A DNA stretch of 64,000 nt from Xylaria sp. FL1777 (Eukaryota; Ascomycota; Sordariomycetes; Xylariales; Xylariaceae): positions 248,001 to 312,000 of the forward strand of contig MU400532.1 in NCBI GenBank assembly GCA_022578965.1, in the 5' to 3' direction. Shown in pieces: positions 13,263 through 25,816 of this stretch. The stretch's first letter is position 1, and each line of letters opens with the position of its first letter. A program made the translations under genes and the position numbers. The notes beneath the pieces were generated by a model, which worked only from the letters and a program-made list of their open reading frames with translations, ran no database searches and was not told where the DNA came from.

Positions 13263-16200
13263 CTAGTGCAGCCTTTCCTCCCAGAGTTCACCGACACCTT
13301 TTTCGGCGAGTTCGGGGACAAGGCGAACGAGAACTAGCTCTAGAATACTATATACCAGGTGTTTATTACAATAGGCATCTGAGAAGATATCCACGATACC
13401 GGTCTCGATCTCGGATAACCTTCTCGCCTCGTCTTGGTTGTCACACTCTGAAAGAGTTTGATCTGATTCGTTGGGCCCGTGCGAATACCTTTCGGACTGT
13501 GAAGACAACGTTGCATCATTTAGTATCATGGGGTTATTGCCATCAGGAGGCGCGTGTGGAGATCCTGCATCAGTACCACTGATATTGGGAACGGAGCTAT
13601 GGTTAGAAATGTCACTGCTTCTCTTCAGCCGACCACCCCGTAGTAGATTCACACTTTCACTAACAGTAGTGTCAGCTTTCACACCGGACCAAGCCCAATC
13701 GTTTGTGCCGTAATATTGCTCGCCCACCGCCTTCGGAAGAAGCCCCCAAAGAGCACTAGCGCATCTGCGACGCAAGGCAGCTAATTGCTCACCCGACGAG
13801 GGGGGCTTCAGGCTTGATACGCCTGGAGCGTTATTAGGAAATAATGCGGCGCGGATCGCTCGAAGAAGTGGGGGTAGGCGGGCGGGATCCAGAACATAGA
13901 TGTGAATGTAATGCGACAATAGCCTATCCACAATTAGCAGAGAACTATATGCTTGAGTCGGCTATTTGAAACGAAGTTTGAAGGTAAGATGAGTTGGACG
14001 TCGTGGGGGCAGTGATAGGAGGAACCTATGCTTCGAGAATACGCGCGTCTAGTGGTGGAATAGTACAGAGGAAAGCATGTAGCGTTGCACGACATCTGCT
14101 GTTATGCAATATCAAGGATCAGCCGATTGGCTGCAATTGGGGAAATGGAACCGCGTTGCAATCATGGCTTCATGAGGAACGAGGGATGGGTGATTGGCAA
14201 ATCGCGGTCTATCCATGATCAATAGAAATGACGAGATAACCTCCAGCTTGGAAGAGGAACGCGGAGAATCATGATGAGGAGACCACAAGGGTGTGAGTAG
14301 GTGAGGATGGAAGCCACCCCCTGAGCTGAGCGACTTGGATAGTACCCTGGGACCGTTGGACGAAATACTGCCCTCTGAAGCAGGTAGCAAGGTTAAGAAG
14401 TGTATTTTGTGAGTTATTTGTAATTGGTGCCCTTTGACGCCTTTTTTTTACCTCTTAAGCAAAGTGCACCAGTAGAGACGTGAAGCACTGAGAGATTTCG
14501 TATGTTGTCATCCCGTACAAGGCCACCGCTTGGTGGCTGGCATGGGGAAGAAAAGGCCATGGAGCATCACACCATCTGGCGCAAATTGAATCGACTGACC
14601 AATCCGCGGGGGACGGGGAGATCCTTGTACACGTGGGTGTTGGGCGCTTAAACAGAGCTTGCTGATGGTTGATACATGTCAGCCCCGCGCGCTCGGTCAG
14701 ACGAGTAATGGTCAGGGCCGCACAGCGATTGGCCAATGAGCTTGGTGTCGAAATGATCGGTCAGAGAGAACATGATAAGGAGGAGATAGCCAAAGGTGAT
14801 GTGTATAGCATCTTGCCGGATTGGTCTCTTCTTTTAGTTCCACATCAGCTTGAGCGGGCAGTGTCGTCAAGTTGGCCACCATGTCTTGGCTCATGCTTCA
14901 GACTATGGGAGACAGACTCGCTATATCGAGTGACTTTGGTTGTATGCGGCGTCATAGGTACGTAGACTGTTAAACAAAACGAGGAAATTGATGCGCCTAC
15001 CTGTCGAGTGTCCCGTTAAGTGCGGCGACTCTACCTGGACCTTTCATAGCGATCCACTGCATCATGGAAAGGGTTCCTCGGAGCCAGGGCATTCGTGCTT
15101 CTACCTCAAAGATATCTCCTATGCATCGCCATATATGGAAGTCGATGACTGCGATTCTCTGAGGCTGCGTGCGGATGTCGATGCCCGCCTCGGGCAAGAA
15201 GGACCGAGGATCTTTTTGTTGAGCGTCGCGATCCGTCTCTTGCAGAACGCTTACGGCGCTTGGATCTGGTCTTGGAGGCAGCGACCACGAGAGGGCTCCT
15301 ATGCTGAAAGCCAAACGTATTATCCCAACCATGAGAAAGACCCAATGGACAACAGACCAAAAGACTTTGTGGACGGACCATGGTCGCTTGTCTTTAATTG
15401 CTGAACCACCTATGAGGCCTGAATTCTGGACCGTTACTTTGTTAGAGAGGATGTCGAGGTCGCCAGGACTCTTCCTCTTGCGAACGAGTCTTGTAGTCAT
15501 GATCAAGAGTTCCCATATAAGCCATGGTTGTGAAAGTTTGCCGGCAACCAAGTTGCCAATAACGAGCTCAGAAAGAAGCTGCCCGACGATGGGCGTTAAA
15601 CATTCGTTTTCCAGATCCTCGGTCGGGAGTAATACCGCGAGGACACCGTGGACCAGAAGTTGGCGATAAGCACTCTCATTGTTTGCCTGGGCTTGCACGC
15701 TGGCCTGGTCACTAGCCCGTGGGACTGGCGACAAGGCTGGTAGAGGATGAAGCGAGTGGTAAATCTGGTGTAGCTCTGTTTGCAGAGGGGACTTCGTAGC
15801 TGGGCTTGTAGCGATCCGATATGCTTTGCGATATTAGCTGCAACAAACCCTAATAACCAGACTTTAAAGGCCCTGAGTTGGGATTCTGGATAAAGACGGA
15901 CCTTGGATGTGAGCAATGAGGAGCTCTGGAAGCTCATCAAATAGTAAGCTCTCCAAATCAACCTTCCGTAGTCTCTGCTCCAATGCGCGAGTACAGTGCG
16001 CGATCACCTGGACGATCTCGGCCACGAAGGTCTCGTCTGGGGTGATCTTATTGTACCAATTCTGCACAAACTCCCTGAGTATAATGGATATGAGCGCATA
16101 TAGTTGCAAATCGACATCGTTCCGGCTCGTGAGAGGGGGCAGCAAATCTTGGATTGGCGCAGGAGAACCCCTCCCCCGATCGGGCTGATAGCGGGCGCAA

Positions 16201-16520
16201 AGAGTTCGACGTATCAAGGCTGCAGTCGCTTTGTCGGATAGAAACTCAGCGGACGCAGGCCGCGTAGGACGGTGATAAGCCTGGGATGAGGGAATGGTGT
16301 CGGGTTGGCCGGCGAGGGGGACAGAGGCCGAGGCGGATGCGGAGGCTGAAGGAGAGGCAGAGACAGCGGCAGCGGCAGAGAGAGAGGCGCAGGACCCTCC
16401 GGCGGCTGTAGTCGTGGCGATATGCTCGGAAGCTGTGCTTGTCGTCGTCGGCGCTTTCGGGCTTGCTGGAAGAGGGCCACCTGCACCTATCGAAGGGGAA
16501 GATGAAGACGTTACAGCCAT
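13263..16520 (-). CDS. PXA-domain protein (sorting-nexin related)
   Basis: PXA (PX-associated) domain proteins act in endosomal or vacuolar trafficking and membrane contact. The model has three exons on the minus strand: 16520-15902, 15823-15001 and 13923-13263, giving 700 aa. The first 90 residues are low complexity (Ser, Ala, Pro). The PXA core begins near residue 90 and runs across the first intron, where the join gives HIQAYRIA and then LHQIYHSLHP. It continues through RQLLVHGVLAVLLPTEDLEN, a pattern typical of fungal PXA proteins. A short hydrophobic stretch (VHWVFLMVGIIRLAF) follows in exon 2. Exon 3 restores TLDRLLSHYIHIYVLDP and ends with a helical C-terminal block. I see no PX domain. 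Donors are less usual (GTCCGT and GTAGGC). Intron 2 is 1,077 nt, far longer than neighbouring introns. The start is the first ATG (16520) followed by low-complexity sequence typical of this family; the frame is also open further upstream. Confidence 0.85.
13924..15000 (-). other. Unusually long intron of the PXA-domain gene
   Basis: The PXA reading frame leaves exon 2 at 15001 (GACAG|GTAGGC) and resumes at 13923 after a TAG acceptor with a GCTAAT branch-like sequence. The join restores an arginine codon in a conserved stretch. The 1,077 nt between hold no domain-bearing frame on either strand; the open stretches seen (up to about 98 codons) have no family features. An inserted element, a nested non-coding RNA or an unrecognised cassette exon are all possible. 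Confidence 0.6.
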
Positions 16521-17251
16521 GGCCCTCCGATGGCAGCGGCGAGAGTGGTGACAGTTATGAGACAACCATGGCGGACAGAACGGTATGCCAGGGCGACGCA
16601 GCAGCAGGAGCTCCAAGTCAGGATCGAGGGGCTATGTTGCACGAGAGGAGATTAAAGACAGACAGGTGTGTTGGATGCGCCCGAGGCTGTTGACGATGGA
16701 AGTCTATGGTGGTGTGGTTACCTAGCGCACAACAGTAGGTAGTCGCACGTCACTTCATTGGTCTACTTAGGTCCAGGTACTTGGGTATTATTAGACGCGT
16801 GGTGCCCGCCTCATAGCAGGTCCTCTTGCCCCTCCTTGCAGGCCGCCTGTAGCCCGCTTTGTTTGTATTGGAGCTGCAACGGGATGTTCCGATACTGAAC
16901 AACTTAACGATGAACCCGGCCGGTGCGTATTGGCATACCGGTATCTACATAAGTAGTTATACTGTAGATCGGATCGACATTATTTCGATTATATGCAAGT
17001 CTTTATATACACCAAGCTAAATTACCTATTAGATAGGTATATCTTGAGCCGAGATAGCTGAGCTAGGTACAGATGATACAACATCATGATATGGTCCATT
17101 TTACTTACATACCCTAGACAACACAAGTAGTGACACCTACAAGTCACATTCTCTAGCTTTATATGTATAGTTGGCGCTGCACTGTCAATATTACAGGAGA
17201 AATAAACCGGATAGCCTAAAGACGTCACCATCGAGCCCTACCCGCCATTTC
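16521..17251. other. PXA gene promoter and MSS51 3' region
   Basis: Both flanking genes are on the minus strand. No gene is seen. The part from about 16900 to 17200 is AT-rich, and a short inverted motif (TACCTATTAGATAGGTA) lies near 17024-17040. Confidence 0.4.
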
Positions 17252-18881
17252 TCATTTAACTTCTTTGTGAGTTGCCTCATACCTGTATTACGAGTTAGAA
17301 ATAACTTTACTTTGCCGAAAATAGCAAGAGATAGACATACCGTTTGCCTCGGAAAGCCCATACTCCCCAATTTCCACAGCTGATGTCCTGAGGGTCGAGA
17401 TCATTGAGATCCCACCGTAGGCTTCGGAAGATATTTTCGCCTGGTTCCATGAGCATGTCAAATTCGCCGCGGCAAGTCCTGTTCACCCATGCGATATCCC
17501 TCTCCATATCTAGCTGTGTATATCCCGTCACTAGAATCGGGGCCTTTGTCTCAAGAAGAAGAGGCACAGTTTCTGCCCATTCATGTGAGCTGGCGGGATG
17601 CCCTAGGCCTGGATGGAACATGACAAAACAGTCGAAGTACGGGTCGTAAGGGTAGAAATGGCTCGTCTTGTGAAGCGTATGATAATAGTCCACGATCGTG
17701 CTAATCTTCATAGAAGGCCATACACGATCCTCGACGATAGTACCAAAGGGATTGGATGCAGTTCGAGGCGGCAAGGGGAACTCATCATCTCGGTTGGCCA
17801 TGCTCTCGGGGCCAATGAAAATTAAATGAAACTTTCCTCGGGGAAAGAGGTGAGCAAGCTGCACCCAAACATTCCTTGGGAGTGAAGACTCTGCGCGGGC
17901 TCCTAGGATAAATATGCGAGCTGGCGGTGCTTCTGGCCGCAGACCTTTGATCCCTATACCACCGCCATTCTTAGGGGGATGCAAGGTGTAACGCAGAGCG
18001 CTAAGACTCTTGAGACCTTCAGCTGTCAGTCGACCACCTTTTCTAATGCTGTAAGGACTAAGTTCGTGGAGAACACTGCCGATGGTGAGCGGGTAGGTCA
18101 AAAGCCTTGTAACCTGCCGCATACTCCGATCATCATTGATGGCTTCAAATTCTCTCGTATACAAAAACGTGTCCCAGTTAGTCATGTTCACCACGGCCTC
18201 CTCCATTTGCGGTCCAGCATACTCGAATTCAGGAAAGAATCTCCCGGAGCGGAGATCATGCTCATCCTCGTTGATCTGTCTCAGAGTGTCACAGATTTGA
18301 AGGTGGGCCTCGTAATCTTCGGCCCAATGTTGCGCGCTGCAGTATACAGGAATCCCACAATCCGGACACTCGAAATCGACATGCTTTGGGGTCGCGGTCC
18401 CCGAGCTCGCGGATGACCGAGAACTATCTGCTTCTATAGGCGCTCGCGTAATACGATGTTCTGGATGAGGGCAGTATGCGTGTTGTCTTATGAAGGCAGC
18501 ACGCTGTCGGATTTCGGGTATGGGCGAGTTGGTGAACGAGTGGAAGAGGTCGTCGGATCGAAGCACCCGTGGTGCGTTGGCCGAGTCGCGAGACGACGCA
18601 TTGCTTGTGACCGCGGCTGGCTCTTCCTGAGCGGCGTTGGATGTGCGACTGAAGAGTGATAACGACCGTTTCGCATCGCGTGAACTGGAAGTTCTCCTAA
18701 GAGCAAGCTTCGCTCCGGTAGCTGGACAAGATCGGGTTGAAGTCAGCTGGGGAGGCCAGGATACGAGCTGCGAGAAAGGCCGGGTTGCGCGCGAATATGA
18801 TGAATATGGCGAATGAGACAGCGCGGACCTCAAACACCTGTGGCAGGTGTTGGAAGATGCGCGCCTTGACAATGACTCCAT
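17252..18881 (-). CDS. MSS51: Mss51-like mitochondrial COX1 translational activator
   Basis: Mss51 is a mitochondrial matrix protein that binds the COX1 mRNA 5' UTR and newly made Cox1, coupling its synthesis to cytochrome oxidase assembly. Two exons (18881-17341 and 17282-17252, with a 58-nt intron) give 523 aa. The N-terminus is rich in Arg and Ser with few acidic residues, consistent with a mitochondrial presequence, and contains a CxxC (CHRC). A zinc-finger region near residues 135-200 includes CPHPEH and CPDCGIPVYC, followed by CDTLRQINEDEHDLRSGR and VNMTNWDTFLYTREF, which are hallmarks of Mss51. The C-terminal domain ends WGVWAFRGKRYEAT; the last 31-nt exon supplies the family's usual ending, which read-through into the intron would lose. 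An in-frame ATG lies 15 codons upstream; I chose 18881 because the presequence then starts MESLSRRAS. It is divergent from RSE1. Confidence 0.92.
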
Positions 18882-19417
18882 CGTATGTATGAGTTTCGAA
18901 CAGAAGGTGCAACTGGGGGTTGTCAATCACCCCGGACACGAAAAAAGCCGAGCTTCAAAGACGGAATTATACGCATATCGCACGATTGGATAGGTACCTG
19001 GGGGGTAGCTAGCGATGAATAAGGTAGGGTAGGTACCTAGGTAGGTATAGCGACCCGAGGGGTGTATGGAGTTTGTCGATTAGATAGACAGTAGGTACCC
19101 ACCTGGGGATGAGGGTCTTACTGTGGCTGTGATCGAGAGGAAATTATTTATTCCGCTTGGCTCGCATTGGCCGAGTGCGTGGCGGAGTGGAGACCTTTCA
19201 CAGCTCCAGCCACTCTCAATTGCAATGCCCTGCAGCTTGGCGGTCCCAAAGCTTACAGAAAATCGGAAAAGTTGGTTGGAAGCTCTGGATGCCTATTTCA
19301 AAACATCGTCGCGCCACAACCTCTCCAACCCACCATCATCAAGTCGTCTACGCGCCCTGCAAGGAGGCGCTTGCATAGAGGACAGCCGCGCAGGCTTTCT
19401 GCGCAACATCTGGAACC
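18882..19417. promoter_or_regulatory. Divergent promoter region, MSS51 / RSE1
   Basis: This 536-nt segment separates two start codons on opposite strands, so it must hold both promoters. It contains an exact TACCTAGGTA palindrome (19034-19043) within a longer run of TAGGTA/TACC units at 19019-19050. No other defined element was recognised. Confidence 0.5.
19034..19043. repeat. TACCTAGGTA palindrome copy
   Basis: Exact 10-bp palindrome in the MSS51/RSE1 divergent promoter, within an 18-nt TAGGTA/TACC run. Confidence 0.8.
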
Positions 19418-22400
19418 ATGGCCACCACATCGAACATGTTCCTGTACTCGCTCACCATCCAGCCTCCCACGTCCATCACCCAGGCTGTCTTGGGCCAGTT
19501 CTCCGGCACCAGAGAACAGCAGATTGTCGCGGCTTCTGGCTCCCGGCTTACTCTGATGCGACCCGATCCGTCCCAGGGAAAGGTGACGACGCTCCTGTCG
19601 CATGAGGTATTTGGCATCATCAGGTCTATCGCAACGTTTCGCTTGGCGGGAAGCAATAAAGGTAAGCTCGCATGATCACCCTTCTCTTAAGCTGCACATA
19701 ATGATTCAAAGCTGCGTTTTTAGAACCTTCGTCGGTGGGATCTTGAGACATGGTGCGCAGTCCCGCGCTGCCTGAACAGACCATTGCATTCATGGCTAAC
19801 ATCGTGCTGGATAGACTACATTATACTGGCTACTGACTCTGGCCGTATTGCCATCGTTGAATACATTCCCCAGCAAAATCGGTTTAAGCAACAGAAGTTG
19901 GAGACATTTGGCAAATCCGGTGTCCGTCGAGTTATTCCCGGCCAATATCTTGCCTGCGATCCCAAAGGCCGAGCATGTCTGATCGCCGCGATGGAGAAGA
20001 CCAAACTGGTCTATGTTCTCAATAGAAATGCACAGGCAGAACTTACCATCTCCTCACCACTAGAGGCTCACAAGCCGGGCACCGTCGTTCTCGCGCTGAC
20101 TGCGCTAGATGTTGGCTACGCAAATCCCGTATTCGCGGCCCTCGAAGTAGATACTTCGGAAGTAGACCAAGACCCGTCGGGTCAAGCTCTCGATGAGGTC
20201 GAGACACAACTTGTTTACTATGAGCTTGATCTCGGGCTGAATCATGTTGTCAGGAGATGGCATGAAGCAGTCGACTCCACGTCTTCCATACTCTTTCAGG
20301 TACCGGGTGGTAACGATGGTCCTAGCGGGGTGCTTGTATGTGGTGAGGAGAATATTACATATCGACACTCAAACCAAGATGCTTTTCGCGTCCCAATTCC
20401 AAGGAGAAAGGGTGCTACCGAAGATCCTCAACGCAAGCGTACCATCGTGTCTGGGGTCATGCATAAACTCAAGGGCAACGTGGGTGCCTTCTTTTTTCTG
20501 CTTCAGACAGAGGACGGTGACCTATTCAAAGTTAACATTGAAATGACCGAGGATGAACATGGAAAGGCAACGGGAGAAGTTCGGAGGCTAAAAATCAAAT
20601 ATTTCGATACTGTACCGGTGTCGACAAGGTTAGTGGTCCAGCGTCGCTATTACCCCTTTCTAGTGTGTCTCGAGAGTAAGGATTGCCTAGTCGACAATTT
20701 TCTGCTCTTGTTGCTGCCAAAGGTTACCCAAACTCTCTATGTTCTCGCATCTATTATAGTAGACAGCAGTTACTGACAAGTGATATCTATATAGTCTCTG
20801 CATCCTCAAAAGTGGCTTTCTATTTGTTGCTAGCGAGTTTGGGAACCATCATTTTTACCAATTTGAAAAGCTAGGCGACGATGATGATGAACTCGAATTT
20901 TCGAGCGATGACTACCCGACGGACCCGCAGGCTCCATATACGCCTGCATATTTCTATCCCAGACCTGCTGAAAATTTAAGTTTGGTGGAGAGTATTGACT
21001 CGATGAATCCACTTGTTGACTGCAAAGTTTCAAATCTCACGGAGGACGATGCGCCTCAAATTTACGCAATCTGCGGCAATGGTGCGAGAAGTACTTTCAG
21101 AACTTTGAAGCATGGCCTCGAGGTAAATGAAATTGTGGCTTCAGATTTACCAGGCATTCCATCCGCTGTTTGGACAACAAAACTCCGCCGCGATGACCAG
21201 TATGATGCGTATATCATTCTCTCCTTCAGCAATGGAACTTTGGTCTTGAGCATTGGGGAAACGGTAGAAGAAGTATCCGACACTGGTTTTCTTACTTCTG
21301 TACCTACTCTTGCTGTACAGCAGCTTGGCGAAGATGGCCTCCTTCAAGTACATCCTAAAGGCATTCGGCATATTATTAATGGTCAGATCAACGAGTGGCC
21401 TGCGCCACAACATCGATCAATTGTTGCAGCATCCACCAATGCCCGGCAAGTTGCGGTTGCCCTAAGTTCTGGAGAGATTGTGTATTTTGAGATGGACGCT
21501 GATGGTTCACTCGCTGAGTACGATGAAAAGAAAGAGATGTTCGGAACCGTTACGTGCCTCAGCTTAGGTGATGTTCCAGAAGGTCGTTTGCGAAGCTCCT
21601 TCCTCGCTGTTGGATGCGATGATTGCACAGTTCGCGTTCTCAGTCTGGACCCTGAATCTACATTGGAGAACAAGTCTATACAAGCATTAACTGCTGCACC
21701 ATCGTCGCTATCCATAATGTCTATGGAAGATTCTTCATCGGGTGGCCGTACCTTGTATCTTCATATCGGCCTTCACTCTGGCGTTTACCTGAGGACCGTC
21801 CTAGACGAAGTTACTGGCGAGTTAACAGATACTCGCCAGAAATTTCTTGGGCCAAAGCTAGTACGTCTTTTTCAAGTCGCTGTTCAAGGCCGGACCTGCG
21901 TGTTAGCACTGAGTTCGAGAACATGGCTTGGTTATTCCGATCCAATTACAAGAGGCTTTATGATGACCCCGCTGGATTATAATGATCTAGAATGGGGGTG
22001 GAATTTCAGTAGCGAACAATGTGAAGAGGGTATGGTGGGGATTCAGGCCCAGAATCTTAAGTAAGTAAACTTTTTTTTGGTTTCGACCCCCTATTGTGGA
22101 ATGATGATACTCAGGGATCCTATGCCATTGGCGATGAGGCCTTAGACAATTTTGTCCAATTGTTCCTACTGACCACTTTCATCACCTCATCGTTGTCAAA
22201 TCCGGTATCATGAATTGATCTAATTTGAATCGTCGTGAATAGGATTTTCTCCGTCGATAAATTGACGGATACAGTGTTACAGCAAACCATACCACTCACA
22301 TACACTCCTAAGCGTCTTGTCAAGCATCCAGATCAACCATATTTTTACACCATCGAATCTGATAATAACACGCTGCCTCCGGAGCTTCGTGAACAGTTAC

Positions 22401-23738
22401 TAGCTGATCCAGCTAGCAATGTAGATGCGGCTGTGTTGCCGCCTGAAGATTTTGGCTACCCGAAGGGTCGCGGCCGCTGGGCGTCCTGTATCAGCGTTGT
22501 TGATCCTCTCACCGAGAAACGCGTATTGCAAACCCTGAACCTTACAGATAATGAGGCTGCAGTAAGCATAACGACTGTTTCCTTCGCTAGTCAAGACAAT
22601 GAAGTGTTTCTAGTCGTTGGAACTGGAAAAGACATGATTCTCAGTCCCCGACAGTTCAGTGCCGGATTTATCTACGTTTACAGGTTCCGAGAAAATGGCA
22701 GAGAGATCGAATTTATTCACAAAACAAAAGTCGACGAGCCACCAATGGCTCTTGCGCAATTCCAAGGCCGCTTATTGGCCGGTATTGGGAAGACACTTCT
22801 ATCCTATGATTTAGGTTTACGCCAACTGCTTCGGAAGTCTCAAGCCGACGTAGCTTCACAGCTCATCGTTTCCATACAGACACAAGGTAGCCGTATTATT
22901 GTTGGCGATGTGCAGCAGAGCGTGACTTACGTCGCCTACAAATATGAGAGTAACAAGTTAATTCCATTTGCTGACGATACAATCCCGCGGTGGACAAATT
23001 GTACAACTATGGTGGACTACGAATCTGTCGCAGGGGGCGATAAGTTCGGTAACATATGGATCGTACGATGTCCCCAGAAAGCCAGCGATGAAGCAGATGA
23101 GGACAATGTTGGAGCACACCTTCAGCATGCTAGAGAATATCTGCATGGTTCTAATCATCGCCTTAGTCTTATGACGCACTTCTATGCACAGGATGTCCCA
23201 ACCAGCATAACCAAAGCCAATCTTGTTGTTGGAGGTCAAGATGTTCTTCTCTGGAGTGGTGTACAGGGTACAGTCGGTGTTTTCATAGTGAGTATTATCC
23301 GGTCGCCTCTTTTCGATCTTAGCCTGCTCCCTGCCATACTCTGGCATCCCAACACCCTGAGAATCAGTAACACGTCTATCATAAGCGATCATTTCTAACA
23401 CCCGAATCTTATAGCCTTTTGTTAGCCGCGAGGACGTTGACTTCTTCCAAAGTCTCGAGTTGCATATGCGCAGCGAGGATCCGCCACTTGCTGGGAGAGA
23501 CCACTTGATTTATCGAAGTTACTATGCTCCTGTCAAAGGAGTTATTGATGGTGATTTGTGCGAGAGGTTTGCTCTCCTTTCTCATGATAAAAAGGAGATG
23601 ATTGCAGGTGAATTAGATCGATCGGTTCGCGAAATCGAGAGAAAAATATCTGTGAGTCTAAAGCGTTTTTATCAATTGCATATTAGAATTTAATTACTGA
23701 TCCTCTACTAGGACGTGCGAACTCGTTCAGCGTTTTAA
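19418..23738 (+). CDS. RSE1: Pre-mRNA splicing factor RSE1 (SF3b subunit 3 / SAP130)
   Basis: RSE1/SF3B3 is the large beta-propeller scaffold of the SF3b complex of U2 snRNP and is needed for branch-site recognition in the nucleus. The model has six exons: 19418-19661, 19815-20628, 20795-22060, 22243-23287, 23415-23651 and 23712-23738, giving 1,210 aa, close to the 1,217 aa of human SF3B3. Conserved family segments are seen throughout: [12 protein letters not shown] at the start, [40 protein letters not shown] across the exon 3 start, the acidic insert after it, the MMS1_N/CPSF_A-type repeats, [36 protein letters not shown] across the exon 4/5 join, and [21 protein letters not shown]. The final exon is only 27 nt and encodes DVRTRSAF plus the stop. 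The introns of 153-182 nt are larger than average for this window. It is convergent with the LysM gene, which ends 156 nt away. Confidence 0.96.
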
Positions 23739-23894
23739 GACGTGCAGAGCTAGTGCCAACGGCCTGACAGAGGCCAACCTCGTACTATCTATACAAAGTT
23801 GAAAAAAATTGCTCCATGCCTTCATAGAGCCGTCCGGGCTTCAACCGTGGTGTTCGACCACAGGACATCGCAACGCCTCTTCGGCCAGAGGCTA

Positions 23895-24826
23895 TTACCA
23901 TCGCATCGAACGGTGGTTCTTTCCTTTCCCAGCTCTATCTGCGGGATGTGTTCGCTCCCATTCCTCATCCGCGAAATATGTATCCATTGCTAGTTGAAGA
24001 TCATACCCTGCCTGTTCCAAGTATAATACGGCAATGTCGTACTCGTGAACCTTGCATCCCACCATCCAACGCCGAATTTTGGCTTTCCGCTTCTCCTCCT
24101 CTTCGCCCTCTATAGGCCTCGGCGACAAACTCACTCCTCCTTTATAATATTGGCCAGGTATTATGACTGTTCGGCGGCCTACGATCAAGTGATCCGAAGA
24201 GATATTGTTGGCCCGCCGCAGCACGGAAGCAGGGACGCCGTATCGTAACGAGAGCGAATTGATGCTATCATGTGCATGGTTCAGAAAATGGAGGGTATCC
24301 TCGACTGCCTCCTTGTCTTGAGAGGCGGACTTCTCATTTAGGGAGTCTTGTGGTTGTCGATCCGTAGGGTACCGTGTGTAAGGTGGTGGGGGGCATTCAA
24401 AGTCCGTACCAGCGCCTGCAGACACTGCGTATGGTGGCGTATCTTTGAGGCCAGGTGGTAAGATATCGTTAGTCTGTGATATCTGACAGTATGGGCAATA
24501 GGACTTGAAACGGGGGTTGTTCTGCCAAATGCGACCTAGTTAGCTTACTAATTTCACAAGTCCCTAGCTGTAATCTCAATTCAAAATCTCATTCGGTGCT
24601 GGCCCGACTACACGGAGAAATTGCACGAGGGCAGTGACGAAGATGGGTGACGGTGAGGGGCACGCACAGATATACAGCGGCCACATATTGCACGCGAACA
24701 GCATTCTAACCCCCGATCCCGCGGGAAAGGCTTCTCAGATGCCGCTAGGCGAGGGACCTCGGTCAGCAGTGTTGCACAGGTGCAACACGATATAGCATTC
24801 GCAACATTTGGCTTAGCCACGGTCAT
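23895..24826 (-). CDS. Intracellular LysM protein with RING-like Cys cluster and UBA-like end
   Basis: Two exons (24826-24668 and 24521-23895, with a 146-nt intron) give 261 aa. The N-terminal third carries three CxxC pairs (CCTC, CGRC, CPYC) and an ECC cluster. The splice join (RCIS then NNPRFKSYCPYC) completes a zinc-binding, RING- or zinc-ribbon-like module. A Pro-rich linker precedes a LysM domain at about residues 135-180 (TLHFLNHAHDSINSLSLRYGV, ending VGRRTVIIPGQ). An acidic/basic run (EGEEEEKRKAK) and a C-terminal UBA/CUE-like helical block (KVHEYDIAVLYLEQAGYDLQLAM) follow. From the chosen ATG there is no signal peptide, so it is probably cytoplasmic and unlike secreted chitin-binding LysM effectors. 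An alternative upstream ATG at 24922 would add 32 residues. Function is unknown; a link to ubiquitin is only an inference from the domain layout. Confidence 0.85.
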
Positions 24827-25816
24827 AGCCAAGATGAAGAAGGGGGCGCCCGTAGGGTGTGCACAGCAACGTAAAAGACGACTAAAAGTCGAGGCTGATT
24901 GCAAGTATATGATGGTGTTCACTGGATAGGGCGATAACGATAACTAAACTAAACTATATTTTGCGAACTTGTAGTGTTAGAAGATTGCTGGGCGCAACCG
25001 AAATGATGTTGATGATGCTACTTGATAGTATATCAGGTTGTATGCAGAGGTAGATAAGTCGGATTTGAGAGGATGAATCGGGGGCGAATGTTGCAATGCA
25101 ATGGCACTATGGCATTCTTAACATCTATGTCCTAGCAGGCTTATCGATAGTCAAAAATGGGGAACTGTACATACCTAACGTAGTATGCAGTATGTATGTA
25201 GGTACATGTACCTAGGGTAGGTACTTAGTACATAGTTTTGTAGCGTCTTACACTGTACCTCAGCTGGCTCGATCGCACTGATGTCAGCGGCTGGTGATGG
25301 CATCTCAGTGTCACGTTGGAAATCGCGGCCGATCTGACCCAGAGTTTCGCCTTCACGCTAATTCTTCGTCGAATGCCATCAGGTCATTCATACACCTCAA
25401 GCAGCTACAACAAAAGGCGTCAGTCGCAGGGCCTCTAGCGCCAATCGAGGGCAACGATACCTCGCCCGTTCGTCCCTTTGTCTAGACCGTTACCGCCGAC
25501 ATCCAACCACAGGCATCACATCTACATCTATCTGTACGGCATTATTTTGGTTAACGCATTGACGACTTCTCTGGGTATACAGTCGACGACATTGCCAGCC
25601 CATTTCGCTACCACGCCTCCTAATTAAGTACCGTCCTTCGCTGGTCTTCCGCCATCCCGCGCTTCCCTACGCAACTGTCCTCCTATTCGAGCTTCTCCTA
25701 TACCTTATAACCTTATCGTATACCTTCTCTGTCTTCCAGACGCAGGATCTCCCACAAATGAATTCATAGCACGACGAGAATCTCGACTACCAGAGCCGCT
25801 ACTGTCGTCTCTCACC
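24827..25816. promoter_or_regulatory. Divergent promoter region with pyrimidine-rich leader
   Basis: This segment separates the LysM gene (minus) from the BAR-PH-VASt gene (plus). TAGGTAC/TACCTAGG-like units cluster at 25197-25225. From about 25600 to 25816 the plus strand is rich in C and T, as often seen just upstream of highly used fungal transcription starts. No gene is seen. Confidence 0.4.

Noticed and set aside
15596..15961. Minus-strand frame spanning PXA intron 1
   Set aside because: It reads through the intron in a different phase; the spliced model restores the conserved PXA sequence instead.
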